This document shows, in pieces, positions 32,391-41,014 of a stretch of DNA of 64,000 bases. The notes under the pieces were generated by a model, which was not told the DNA's origin, did no database searches, and saw only the letters and a program-made list of their open reading frames with translations. The translations under genes were made by a program, and so were the position numbers. The stretch is from assembly GCF_027944115.1 (NCBI RefSeq), contig NZ_JAPJZI010000001.1, positions 372,001-436,000 of the forward strand. The letters are read 5' to 3'. Position 1 is the stretch's first letter; each line of letters begins with the position of its first letter. This DNA is from Hoeflea prorocentri (GTDB lineage: Bacteria; Pseudomonadota; Alphaproteobacteria; Rhizobiales; Rhizobiaceae).

Positions 32391-34307
32391 ATGAGCCAGA
32401 ATGCGGGATTGACCACGATCCACGAGGAAGATATTGCGCGGCATCTTTCGACAGCGCAGGGGATGATTTCACGGCTGGTGGTTCTTGAACGCGGTAGCGG
32501 ACGATCCGGAACCGGGCTTGCCGGCACCGGCCGGCGGTTTGTTTCAACGGTTTCGACCGGATCGGTAAAGCGCACGCGCGAGGTGGAACTTGCCAAGACC
32601 GTTGCAGCCATCCGTCCGGACGATCCGATGCTGTCCATTTCTCAGCATACGTTGCTGTTCAGGGTCCGGCGCGGCCTTGCCGTTGCCCTGGCGCTGTCAG
32701 ACAGTTTTGCCAAGCAGAGCGCCCTTGAGGCGCTTCAGGCGAAAAACTCGGCGGCACCGCTTTCAGGTGAAGCGGCAACTGAGTTCAAGGCGCTGCTTTC
32801 GGCCTCGGCCTATGTCGCGGCCTTTGCCTTTGCCGCCTACCTTCTGCAACTCATCGGCAGCGAGAGCGAACCGGTCAACGATGTGGACGAGCCGGATTTT
32901 CTCTTCGACACGCCGCAGGATGCCTTGAAATCGATGCTTGCGGGGCTCGATGCGGCGCTTGCCGAGGCGCGCGACGACGAAGCCCTGACAGCAAGGGCGA
33001 GAGCTTTTGCGCGCTCGGCAATCGAAGGGTTGCTGCAGCGCCGGTCCCGGTTTTCCGGACTGGCCGATTTTGCCGAGGTGCATATTCGTATCGAACAGGA
33101 CGATTTCACGCTGGACGGTTTCGAAGTTACGCCAGGCGAACGCCGTAAACCGCTTTCGATGAGCTTCAAGAAGCCGGAGGAAATCATCGGCAACCACATT
33201 GCCAAATATCAGGCGATGAAACTTGCCAAGATGCTGGTTTCCTACGATTTCGACCGGCAGATGAACCCGTTTGTCGAACTGGGCGGTTTTCTGTTCACCT
33301 TCATCGGCGACGGCATGCCGGGGACAGGCAAGACGATCCTGATCCAGATGATTGCCGGGCTGATCAACGACTACTGCAAGATTGCCGGTTACCCGTTTCA
33401 CTACGAGAATTTCGGCGTCGATCAAATTTCGTCCTACCAGGGCAAGTCCGGCCAGAACTGCAAAGCATTCGTCGACAATGTGATCAGCCCGCGAGCGATC
33501 GGTTTCGGCACCGTCGACGATATAGACCAGGTCGCTGCGAAACGGTCCGACGACCGCGCCTCCGCCGGACAGCATGAGGTGACGGCAGTGCTGATGGAGA
33601 GTTTTGCCGGTGCATCGACGGTGGTGCGCGGCAATTGCGCCTTCGGAATGTTTTCCAACTATCCGGAAAATGTCGATGACGCTCTGCGTCAGCGGGCCGG
33701 GGCGCGTTGGCTGGTCGATGGGCCGCAAAGCCGCGAAGACTATATCGATATCTTCGTTCTGCTTGCCGGACGCAACCACGACATTCCGCTTGGCAGGCAC
33801 GATCTTTATGCCGGTCAGGAAATCAAAAACGCCGTTGCGACATCCTATTCCGGCCATGACGAGCCGAAGGAAGATGGCCTTGTTGCCGTCTGGGAGACCT
33901 TTCGAAAGGAGCGCGGCGATATCAAAACCATGGCGGATGTCGGCGAATATCTTTACCGGATCAAGCGGGCCGAACCGCGATTTACCGGCCGTGCCATCAA
34001 GAACATCACCGACGCCATCAAGATGAGGGCCATGGATATCGACCTGCCCGACGAATGGTTCGAGACGCCGGATGCTTTCATGCACAAACCCTACGATGCG
34101 AAAAAGGCGATGATCGAAGAGCTGCGCGGGCCGTTCTCGATCGAGATGGTGCTGCAGGAAATCAACCGGTATGGGGATTCGGAGTTCCGCTATACGGACA
34201 AGTCCGATGATGCGGCCGTCCAGGATATTATCCGCCGCGAGCGACAGCGCGAAAAGGCCGTGCGGGAAATTGAAGCCATGAAACGTGACGGGCATTGGGA
34301 GAACTGA
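32391..34307 (+). CDS. AAA+ ATPase, core of five-gene operon
   Basis: A 638-residue protein with a single AAA+ module. The N-terminal 260 residues are helical and unrelated to known domains I can name. Walker A GMPGTGKT is at 308-315, a pore-loop-like SYQGKS at 348-353 and Walker B at 370-379 (VDDID, with Asp where most AAA proteins have the catalytic Glu). The sensor-1 Asn is N423, and arginine-finger candidates are R433, R435 and R439 in DDALRQRAGARW. The aromatic pore loop suggests that it threads or remodels protein substrates. The C-terminal 170 residues are helical. The stop overlaps the next start by 1 bp. Confidence 0.82.
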   Translation: MSQNAGLTTIHEEDIARHLSTAQGMISRLVVLERGSGRSGTGLAGTGRRFVSTVSTGSVKRTREVELAKTVAAIRPDDPMLSISQHTLLFRVRRGLAVALALSDSFAKQSALEALQAKNSAAPLSGEAATEFKALLSASAYVAAFAFAAYLLQLIGSESEPVNDVDEPDFLFDTPQDALKSMLAGLDAALAEARDDEALTARARAFARSAIEGLLQRRSRFSGLADFAEVHIRIEQDDFTLDGFEVTPGERRKPLSMSFKKPEEIIGNHIAKYQAMKLAKMLVSYDFDRQMNPFVELGGFLFTFIGDGMPGTGKTILIQMIAGLINDYCKIAGYPFHYENFGVDQISSYQGKSGQNCKAFVDNVISPRAIGFGTVDDIDQVAAKRSDDRASAGQHEVTAVLMESFAGASTVVRGNCAFGMFSNYPENVDDALRQRAGARWLVDGPQSREDYIDIFVLLAGRNHDIPLGRHDLYAGQEIKNAVATSYSGHDEPKEDGLVAVWETFRKERGDIKTMADVGEYLYRIKRAEPRFTGRAIKNITDAIKMRAMDIDLPDEWFETPDAFMHKPYDAKKAMIEELRGPFSIEMVLQEINRYGDSEFRYTDKSDDAAVQDIIRRERQREKAVREIEAMKRDGHWEN

Positions 34308-35608
34308 TGCAGCGCCTCGCCGAACACGATCTGATTCATGGACGATTGCTTGAGATCAGCGAGCCGCATCTGGTTGAGCGCTACAACAGGGCGCTGAAGG
34401 CCTTCGGGTTGCCGGCAACGCAGCTGGAACTCCTTCGCATCGATATGACGGGATATTCGCCGGAAGTGGCCGAAGAGCTTGGTGATCCGCTTTATCTTGA
34501 TCCCAACGCTGTCAACCGGCGCTTCATCATCCTGTCGCCGGCGCAGGAAGGCCTGCCGGTGGTACACACGGCTTTTTCCAACACCGCATCGCTCATGCAC
34601 GGATTTTTCGACGCCAACCGGCGGGCCATTCATGCGGTGACGATCCGCGATGTGCTCTATGGCGAGATCGAGGAGGATATTGTCGAGGTTCAGGACGTTG
34701 AGGACCTGCTGTCAATCCAGGAGGTGCGTTTTAATGTTCTTGCCGCCGACGACATGTTGGGCAAGGCGGAAGAGCTGCGCGAGCTCTCGGACCGGTTGCT
34801 CAGCGTGCCGGAAGCATGGCGCGATGATGCAATGATTGAACGCATGGTAGAGCTGGCGCAGCAGACGGGCGATATCCGCAAGAATACACTTGTGCCGGAT
34901 AAGGTCATCTTCCGCCATGAGGCGTTCTGGTCCGGCCATTTCGGCGGCATATTCGTGTTTCTGGATGGCCGGAACACAACAGTGATCTGCGATCCGAATG
35001 CTCCCGGTTTCCGGCGCTCGCGGCCATGGCAGGTCGGCTATATCGCGCTTGACGATCACGCGCGGATTTTCGAGTTTCTTCAGCGCACCGGCCGTATCGA
35101 ACTGCCGCGTGCCTCCTGGATCGATAAATCCGGATATTTGAGCCACAGGACCGATATGGTCTTGCATGACCTGATCCGCAGGAACGATGCCGAGGCCCGC
35201 TTCGACCGGATCGATGCCATCTGGCTGCAGACCTGGATTCACCGTCACGCCGGAGCCGTCGCCGAGGACGGTGTCTATCCGTTCCTGCAGGCGGCCAGCC
35301 GCCGGATCGCCGCCGATGGCGAATTTCCGCTTGACGAGGCCGATGCCACGCATCGTTTCCTGTTGGTGCGGGCGCGTGCCGATCACGCCGATCGTTGGCT
35401 GGTCAACCGCCTGATCAGCGTGCTCGTGCCGGCGGATTTTGTTTCACGGTTTGTCTTTGACAAGCAGGGGTTCTACAGCGCTTATGAGAGCTATTCCGAC
35501 GGCTACAAGGACCATGTCGTCAAAACACTGAGCGACACCTATCTGCGGAACAAGAGGGCGTTCCGCGCCCGGCTTTACGGACTAGAAGAGGACAGAAGCG
35601 ATGTTTGA
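34307..35608 (+). CDS. conserved protein of AAA+ operon (possibly DUF6638-like)
   Basis: A soluble 433-residue protein of unknown function. ATG 34307 overlaps the ATPase stop (TGATG) and has GGGAGA upstream; the in-frame TTG 34295 is less likely. It has mixed alpha/beta composition with a tryptophan-containing DAIWLQTWIHRHAG segment near 300. No known catalytic motif, export signal or membrane span is seen. I associate it with DUF6638 from memory only. The strict coupling to the ATPase gene argues for a stoichiometric partner. Confidence 0.72.
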   Translation: MQRLAEHDLIHGRLLEISEPHLVERYNRALKAFGLPATQLELLRIDMTGYSPEVAEELGDPLYLDPNAVNRRFIILSPAQEGLPVVHTAFSNTASLMHGFFDANRRAIHAVTIRDVLYGEIEEDIVEVQDVEDLLSIQEVRFNVLAADDMLGKAEELRELSDRLLSVPEAWRDDAMIERMVELAQQTGDIRKNTLVPDKVIFRHEAFWSGHFGGIFVFLDGRNTTVICDPNAPGFRRSRPWQVGYIALDDHARIFEFLQRTGRIELPRASWIDKSGYLSHRTDMVLHDLIRRNDAEARFDRIDAIWLQTWIHRHAGAVAEDGVYPFLQAASRRIAADGEFPLDEADATHRFLLVRARADHADRWLVNRLISVLVPADFVSRFVFDKQGFYSAYESYSDGYKDHVVKTLSDTYLRNKRAFRARLYGLEEDRSDV

Positions 35609-36725
35609 CCCGATCATTGCGTTTTTCGAACGGGTGTTCACCCTGATCGGCCACGGCATCGGCGTCGTGATTGCCTGGATTCTGTGGCCGTTCATGGTTG
35701 CCGGGCGCTGGTACCGCAGCAAGGGGTTTATCCTGAAAGCCATTGTCGGCGCCGCCGTGGTCGGGCTCGTTGTTCTTTATGCGATCTTCATTTGGCGTAC
35801 GTTGTGGATTCGCGATTTCAACCCGGATTACGTGGCCGTCTACAATCTTGATGAGGCCGGCGTAAAAGCCGGCGATCAGCCGTCGATCGAAAACAGCAGC
35901 GCGACGACGCGCACCTGCTCGCGCTCGGTGATCGTTGATGTAACGGCGGATCTGATCGATTTCAATGTCGATCAGAATGCCTGGATTTCGTCGACTTTGC
36001 TCTACAAGGCGGGTTTCTTCGGTGTGCCCTGGGATTCGACACCTTTTCTGGACAACAAGGCATCCTTTCAGCGCGGTGTTCATCAGGCGGTTCAGCGCAC
36101 GGCCATTGAGCTGGTGGATACGCTGGGCCGTGTGCGCGGCACGTCGCAGGTGGACCCGGATCTCGACCGCGCGCGCGGACGCATCCAGTACGACCAGTAT
36201 ACTTGGTATTTCAGCCTTTCGCCGTTCGGCCCGCTCGCACCGACGCCCGCCGCTTTCCGGGAGGGGCGCGACAAGCTTCGCGCCTTCAATGACAGGCTGG
36301 AGAGCTGCGATGCCGTGTTCGATGCGCGCGCCGACAATCTGATCAGCTTCATCGACCGGATCGCGAAGGATATCGGCTCTACGTCGGCCGCCCTGCGCGA
36401 CCGATCGGCCGCCAGCAACGCCGGATGGTTCGATACGCGGGCCGACAACCAGTTCTGGTTCACATACGGGCAGCTTTACGCCTATTACGGTATCCTGAAA
36501 GCGGCCCATGCCGATTTTGCCGACGTTATCGAGAGCCGGCAGCTCGAGGATGTTTGGACGACGATGGAAGATCAGCTTCGCAAGACGCTGGATCTCAATC
36601 CGGTGATCGTCTCCAATGGCAGGGAGGATGGCTGGATCATGCCGTCGCATCTGGCAACGGTCGGCTTCTACCTGCTGCGGGTTCGCTCAAACCTCGTTGA
36701 GGTGCGCTCCATTTTGGATCGCTAG
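35601..36725 (+). CDS. membrane-anchored DUF2333-like protein, last gene of AAA+ operon
   Basis: A 374-residue protein whose start overlaps the previous gene by 8 bp. The N-terminus has two hydrophobic stretches, about 15-38 (GHGIGVVIAWILWPFMV) and 43-67, and the remaining 300 residues are probably periplasmic. The N-terminal sequence MFDPIIAFFERVFTLIGHG matches what I remember of the DUF2333 family of alphaproteobacteria. No enzyme motif is seen. As the only membrane protein of the set it could anchor the AAA+ machine to the inner membrane or be its target. Confidence 0.78.
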   Translation: MFDPIIAFFERVFTLIGHGIGVVIAWILWPFMVAGRWYRSKGFILKAIVGAAVVGLVVLYAIFIWRTLWIRDFNPDYVAVYNLDEAGVKAGDQPSIENSSATTRTCSRSVIVDVTADLIDFNVDQNAWISSTLLYKAGFFGVPWDSTPFLDNKASFQRGVHQAVQRTAIELVDTLGRVRGTSQVDPDLDRARGRIQYDQYTWYFSLSPFGPLAPTPAAFREGRDKLRAFNDRLESCDAVFDARADNLISFIDRIAKDIGSTSAALRDRSAASNAGWFDTRADNQFWFTYGQLYAYYGILKAAHADFADVIESRQLEDVWTTMEDQLRKTLDLNPVIVSNGREDGWIMPSHLATVGFYLLRVRSNLVEVRSILDR

Positions 36726-36736
36726 GCGGTGTTGCA

Positions 36737-37198
36737 CTAAACCGGCAGGAACGAGGACGATTTGACCTCTTCCATCACCGCATAGGTGTGGGTCTCCCTG
36801 ATGCCGGGCAGGGGCAGGATGACTTCGGACAGGAAGGCGCGGTAAGCGGCCATGCCGCCGACACGCGCCTTGACGAGGTAATCGAAGCCGCCGGCGACCA
36901 TGTGGCATTCCATGACGTCATCGGAGCGTTTGACGGCCTCGGCGAAGGCCTCGAAGACATCGTCCGTCGTGCGATCGAGCTTGACTTCCACGAAGACCAG
37001 CAGGCCGCGTCCGAGCTTTTCAGGTGACAGGCGGGCCGAATAGCCTTCGACAAACCCCTCGCGAACCAAACGTTTGACCCTTTCCGCCGTAGCTGTCGGC
37101 GAAAGATGAACTTTTTCGGCCAGTTCCAGATTCGACAGCCTGCCCTGGCGCTGGAGCAGGCGGAGTATCTTGCGGTCGGTTTGGTCGATGGATTTCAT
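36737..37198 (-). CDS. putR: Lrp/AsnC-family activator of proline catabolism
   Basis: A 153-residue Lrp/AsnC regulator: winged helix-turn-helix in residues 1-60 (QTDRKILRLLQRQGRLSNLELAEKVHLSPTATAERVKRL) and a C-terminal RAM ligand-binding domain. It is divergent from putA with 112 bp between, the arrangement of putR/putA in Agrobacterium and Rhodobacter, where PutR activates putA with proline. The tail end runs up to, but does not overlap, the last gene of the AAA+ operon. Confidence 0.9.
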   Translation of the reverse strand: MKSIDQTDRKILRLLQRQGRLSNLELAEKVHLSPTATAERVKRLVREGFVEGYSARLSPEKLGRGLLVFVEVKLDRTTDDVFEAFAEAVKRSDDVMECHMVAGGFDYLVKARVGGMAAYRAFLSEVILPLPGIRETHTYAVMEEVKSSSFLPV

Positions 37199-37310
37199 GA
37201 TTCTCTACTAACTTCATATAAGGTAGTGAATTTCGCTGAATATTTTTTCAACAATAGACACATACGCACATCAAGTCGAGCTAGAATGGGAAAAACACGG
37301 GAGAGACGCG

Positions 37311-40300
37311 ATGAATGCCCCGCTATCCACGGTCGTGCCGCAGTTCTTGGCGCCCTATGCCGATGATGATGACACTTTGATCAGGCGCTTTGCCGAGCAA
37401 TTGCAGCTTGATGACAGGCAGAACGCCGAGATCGACCGGCGTGCAACACGCTATATCCAGGCTATTCGCGACCGATCCGGCTCCATTGGCGGTGTCGAGG
37501 ATTTCCTGCGCGAATACGGGCTGTCCACTCCGGAGGGGCTGGCCATGATGGTGCTCGCCGAAGCGCTGCTGCGCGTGCCCGATGCCGGTACCCAGGACAA
37601 GCTGATTGAAGACAAGCTGAAAGAAGGAAACTGGAGCGCGCAGGACGGGCAGGGCGATACCTGGTTTGTCGCGGCCTCAGCCTGGGCGCTTGGCATGACG
37701 GCGCGGGTGATCAAGCCGGGCGAGACGCCGGAATCGCTGCTGCAGGGGCTTGTCAAACGGCTTGGACTTCCAACCGTACGCACGGCGACCAAGCAGGCCA
37801 TGCGGTTTCTCGGACATCATTTTGTGCTTGGAGAAACGATCACGGCTGCTCTCGGCCGTGCTGAAAAGAGCGAGGAGCGCGGCTTTCGCCATTCCTTCGA
37901 TATGCTGGGCGAGGGCGCCCGCACCGCGGCCGACGCTCAACGCTACTGGCAGTCCTATGCGGATGCCATCGAGGCGATCGGCAAGGCGGCGGGCAAGACG
38001 ACATTACCCGATCGTATGGGCATTTCCGTCAAACTGTCGGCTTTGCATCCGCGCTATCACGCGACCCATCGCGAGAGGGTGATGGGAGAACTTGTCCCAA
38101 GTGTTCTGAGACTTGCACAGAGCGCCAAGGCGTATGATCTCAACTTCACCATCGACGCCGAAGAGGCGGACCGGCTCGAATTGTCGCTGGAGGTAATGGC
38201 GCAGGTCTTCAGCGATCCCTCGCTCGAAGGATGGGACGGGTTTGGTCTTGCCGTTCAGGCCTACCAGAAGCGCGCGCCGCAGGTGCTCGATTTTGTCGAT
38301 GCGCTTTGCCGTCAAACCGGCCGGCGCATGATGGTGCGGTTGGTCAAGGGCGCCTATTGGGACACGGAAGTCAAGCTGGCGCAGGAACGCGGGCTGGACG
38401 ACTATCCGGTCTATACGCGCAAGGCGGCGACGGATGTCTCCTACCTTGCCTGCGCCCGGCAGATGCTGGATATGCGCGAACGCGTTTATGCCCAGTTTGC
38501 CACGCACAACGCGCTGACCGTCGCCATGATCCTGGAAATGGCAGGCGAGGACCGCAGCGGTTTCGAGTTTCAGCGGCTGCATGGCATGGGCGAGTCGCTT
38601 TACGACGCGGTGGCTGAAAACAATATTCCGGTTCCGTGTCGGATTTATGCGCCTGTCGGCGGCTATCGCGATCTGCTTGCTTATCTCGTGCGCCGGCTTC
38701 TGGAAAACGGCGCAAATTCATCATTCGTTGCTGTCGCGGGTGATGCCAGCGTGCCCATCGGTGAATTGCTTGAACGTCCGCTCGACCAGCTCGGAACGGC
38801 GAACGGGAAAAGCGCCCGGCACAGCGACATTCCGTTGCCGCGCAATATCTACAGGGACCGGCCCAACAGTTCGGGGCTTGAGTTCGGCCACCGCGCCCAA
38901 CTTCGGCAATTGTGCGAGGGCATGGCCGGCGCTGACACCCTGGTTGCCGCAAAGCCGCTCATTCCGAGCGTCAAGGTACATGGCGGCAGCGTCGATGTGC
39001 GCGCGCCGGCTGAACCCGGGCGTGTTGTCGGAACGATTTCTCAGGCGCGGGTGGCGGATGTCGAGGCTGCCATGAAAGCCGCGCGAAAAGGCTTTGAGCG
39101 CTGGTCGCGCATGCCGGCCGATGAGCGCGGCGCGGTGCTGGGCACCGCCGGTGACCGGCTTGAGGCCGAACGCGACCGGTTTATGGCGCTGTTGTCGCTG
39201 GAAGCAGGAAAGACCCTCGATGACGGCATTGCCGAAGTGCGCGAGGCGGTGGATTTTTGCCGCTACTATGGACATCAGGCGGAGCTGCTGTTCTCAGAAC
39301 CCCGGCTCATGCCGGGGCCGACGGGCGAGGAAAACCGCTATGGCTGGCGCGGGCGCGGCGTTTTTGCCTGCATCAGTCCATGGAACTTCCCGCTGGCGAT
39401 CTTTCTCGGTCAGGTGACCGCCGCGCTGGCGGCCGGCAATGCGGTGATCGCAAAGCCGGCGGAACAGACGCCGCTTGTTGCCCATGAGGCGATAAAGTTG
39501 CTGCATGCGTGCGGCGTGCCTGAGGATGTCCTGATCTATCTGCCGGGTGACGGTGAAATCGGCGCGGCGCTTGTTTCCCACCCGCATATCGACGGCGTGG
39601 CATTTACCGGGTCGACGGCGACGGCGCGGGCAATCAACCGCACGCTTGCCGCCAAGGACGGACCCATCGTTCCCCTCGTAGCGGAAACCGGCGGTCTCAA
39701 TGCAATGATCGTTGATGCGACGGCTCTGCCGGAGCAGGTCACCGACGATGTCATCATGTCCGCCTTCCGCTCCGCCGGTCAGCGTTGTTCGGCCCTGCGT
39801 ATCCTGTTTCTTCAGGAGGACGTTGCCGACCGTGTGCTCGAGATGATCGAGGGTGCGACCCGGGAACTGCATCTCGGCCTGCCGCAGAACCCCGACACCG
39901 ATGTCGGCCCGATTATCGATGAAGGCCAGAGGTCGATGCTCGCCGCACATATCGAGGACATGAAACGGACCCAGACGGTCAGGTTTTCGGGCAACCCACC
40001 GGATGAGGGGACCTTTTTTGCCCCGCATATCGTGGAACTGGACAAGGCCTCGGCCCTGCGTGAGGAAGTGTTCGGTCCCGTCCTGCATGTGGTGCGATGG
40101 GCGGCGGGAACTCTTGACCGCGTACTCGATGACATTGATGCCAGTGGTTACGGCCTGACGCTTGGTGTACACACACGCATTGAATCGCGTGTTGCCAAGG
40201 TGATTGACCGTCTTGATACCGGAAATGTCTATGTGAACCGCAACACGATCGGCGCCGTTGTCGGAACGCAGCCATTTGGCGGTTCGGGGCTTTCCGGCAC

Positions 40301-40418
40301 AGGTTTTAAAGCGGGCGGGCCGCATTATCTTTACCGCTACGCGCAGGAGCAGGTGGTATCGGTCAATACGGCTGCCGCCGGCGGCAATGCAAGCCTCATG
40401 GCGATCGATGACGACTGA
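37311..40418 (+). CDS. putA: bifunctional proline dehydrogenase / P5C dehydrogenase
   Basis: A 1035-residue enzyme that oxidises proline to glutamate in two steps: an FAD proline dehydrogenase barrel (about 170-470; RLVKGAYWDTEVKLAQERG is the conserved strand) and an NAD+ aldehyde dehydrogenase (about 540-1010; catalytic Cys in SAGQRCSALR, and AETGGLNAMIV). It has no N-terminal ribbon-helix-helix domain, so it does not repress its own gene, consistent with the adjacent putR. At about 1000 residues it is the short PutA type without the extra C-terminal domain of the 1200-residue rhizobial enzymes. Start ATG 37311 follows GAGAGA. Confidence 0.95.
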   Translation: MNAPLSTVVPQFLAPYADDDDTLIRRFAEQLQLDDRQNAEIDRRATRYIQAIRDRSGSIGGVEDFLREYGLSTPEGLAMMVLAEALLRVPDAGTQDKLIEDKLKEGNWSAQDGQGDTWFVAASAWALGMTARVIKPGETPESLLQGLVKRLGLPTVRTATKQAMRFLGHHFVLGETITAALGRAEKSEERGFRHSFDMLGEGARTAADAQRYWQSYADAIEAIGKAAGKTTLPDRMGISVKLSALHPRYHATHRERVMGELVPSVLRLAQSAKAYDLNFTIDAEEADRLELSLEVMAQVFSDPSLEGWDGFGLAVQAYQKRAPQVLDFVDALCRQTGRRMMVRLVKGAYWDTEVKLAQERGLDDYPVYTRKAATDVSYLACARQMLDMRERVYAQFATHNALTVAMILEMAGEDRSGFEFQRLHGMGESLYDAVAENNIPVPCRIYAPVGGYRDLLAYLVRRLLENGANSSFVAVAGDASVPIGELLERPLDQLGTANGKSARHSDIPLPRNIYRDRPNSSGLEFGHRAQLRQLCEGMAGADTLVAAKPLIPSVKVHGGSVDVRAPAEPGRVVGTISQARVADVEAAMKAARKGFERWSRMPADERGAVLGTAGDRLEAERDRFMALLSLEAGKTLDDGIAEVREAVDFCRYYGHQAELLFSEPRLMPGPTGEENRYGWRGRGVFACISPWNFPLAIFLGQVTAALAAGNAVIAKPAEQTPLVAHEAIKLLHACGVPEDVLIYLPGDGEIGAALVSHPHIDGVAFTGSTATARAINRTLAAKDGPIVPLVAETGGLNAMIVDATALPEQVTDDVIMSAFRSAGQRCSALRILFLQEDVADRVLEMIEGATRELHLGLPQNPDTDVGPIIDEGQRSMLAAHIEDMKRTQTVRFSGNPPDEGTFFAPHIVELDKASALREEVFGPVLHVVRWAAGTLDRVLDDIDASGYGLTLGVHTRIESRVAKVIDRLDTGNVYVNRNTIGAVVGTQPFGGSGLSGTGFKAGGPHYLYRYAQEQVVSVNTAAAGGNASLMAIDDD

Positions 40419-40424
40419 CGTGTT

Positions 40425-40634
40425 CTAGCTCTTTATCCGCTCCAGATCCCGGCGCACCCACTGCTCAAACGCGTAAGCACCATGGGATTCGGCGATCTCC
40501 AGCGTACGGGTCAGGCGTTCGCGCCTGATATCCTGCGCCTTGCTGTCGCCGGTTGCGGATGTCCCGGCTGAGATGTCGGCGTCGGCACAAGAGTGAGGTT
40601 CCAGCCACACAGGCTCCGCAGAAACCCCGCTCAT
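40425..40634 (-). CDS. small hypothetical protein coupled to monooxygenase gene
   Basis: A 69-residue protein whose ATG at 40634 overlaps the stop of the upstream monooxygenase gene (TGATG), the usual sign of translational coupling. The C-terminal half (SKAQDIRRERLTRTLEIAE) is charged and helical; the N-terminal half is low-complexity. No family is recognised. It ends 6 bp from the putA stop in convergent orientation. The coupling is the main reason to keep it. Confidence 0.5.
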   Translation of the reverse strand: MSGVSAEPVWLEPHSCADADISAGTSATGDSKAQDIRRERLTRTLEIAESHGAYAFEQWVRRDLERIKS

Positions 40635-40924
40635 CAGCCGATATACGTCATTTCGTGCAAGGTGAAGTCCGCGACAGCGCCTTCCGTGGCTTGCGAATAG
40701 GCGGCAAGATGCGGGGCGTTCATGTGGGCTTGCCACAGGTCCCGCGAGGTCCAGTTCTCGTAAAACATGAAATGCGCCGGATTGTCATTGTCCTGATGCA
40801 GGTCGTATTGGAGGCAGCCATCCTCGACGCGGGTCGGCGCCACAAGTTTTTCCAGTTCCGACTTTATCAGGTCGATCTTGTCTGGCTGGGCGTAGATATG
40901 CGCGACGATGGTCAGCTTTGTCAT
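40634..40924 (-). CDS. antibiotic biosynthesis monooxygenase (ABM)/YgiN-like protein
   Basis: A 96-residue ferredoxin-like ABM-domain protein. The pattern VAHIYAQPDKIDLIKSELE, then EDGCLQYDLHQDNDNPAHFMFYENWTS, then a C-terminal beta strand is typical of YgiN-type quinol monooxygenases and related small oxygenases that work without cofactors. It is leftward, followed by the coupled 69-residue gene. Substrate unknown. Confidence 0.85.
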   Translation of the reverse strand: MTKLTIVAHIYAQPDKIDLIKSELEKLVAPTRVEDGCLQYDLHQDNDNPAHFMFYENWTSRDLWQAHMNAPHLAAYSQATEGAVADFTLHEMTYIG

Positions 40925-41014
40925 GTCTGGTCTCCTTATTGTGTTTGGTCCCGATTTAGCCTGTTACGTCAGCGGGATAAACAGGCGTGAGACAATTATC
41001 CGTCCGGACTGTTT

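Noticed and set aside
32763-34295. A 510-codon antisense open frame over the AAA+ gene.
   Set aside because: Shadow of strong codon bias in the real gene; the sense strand carries Walker motifs and coupled neighbours.
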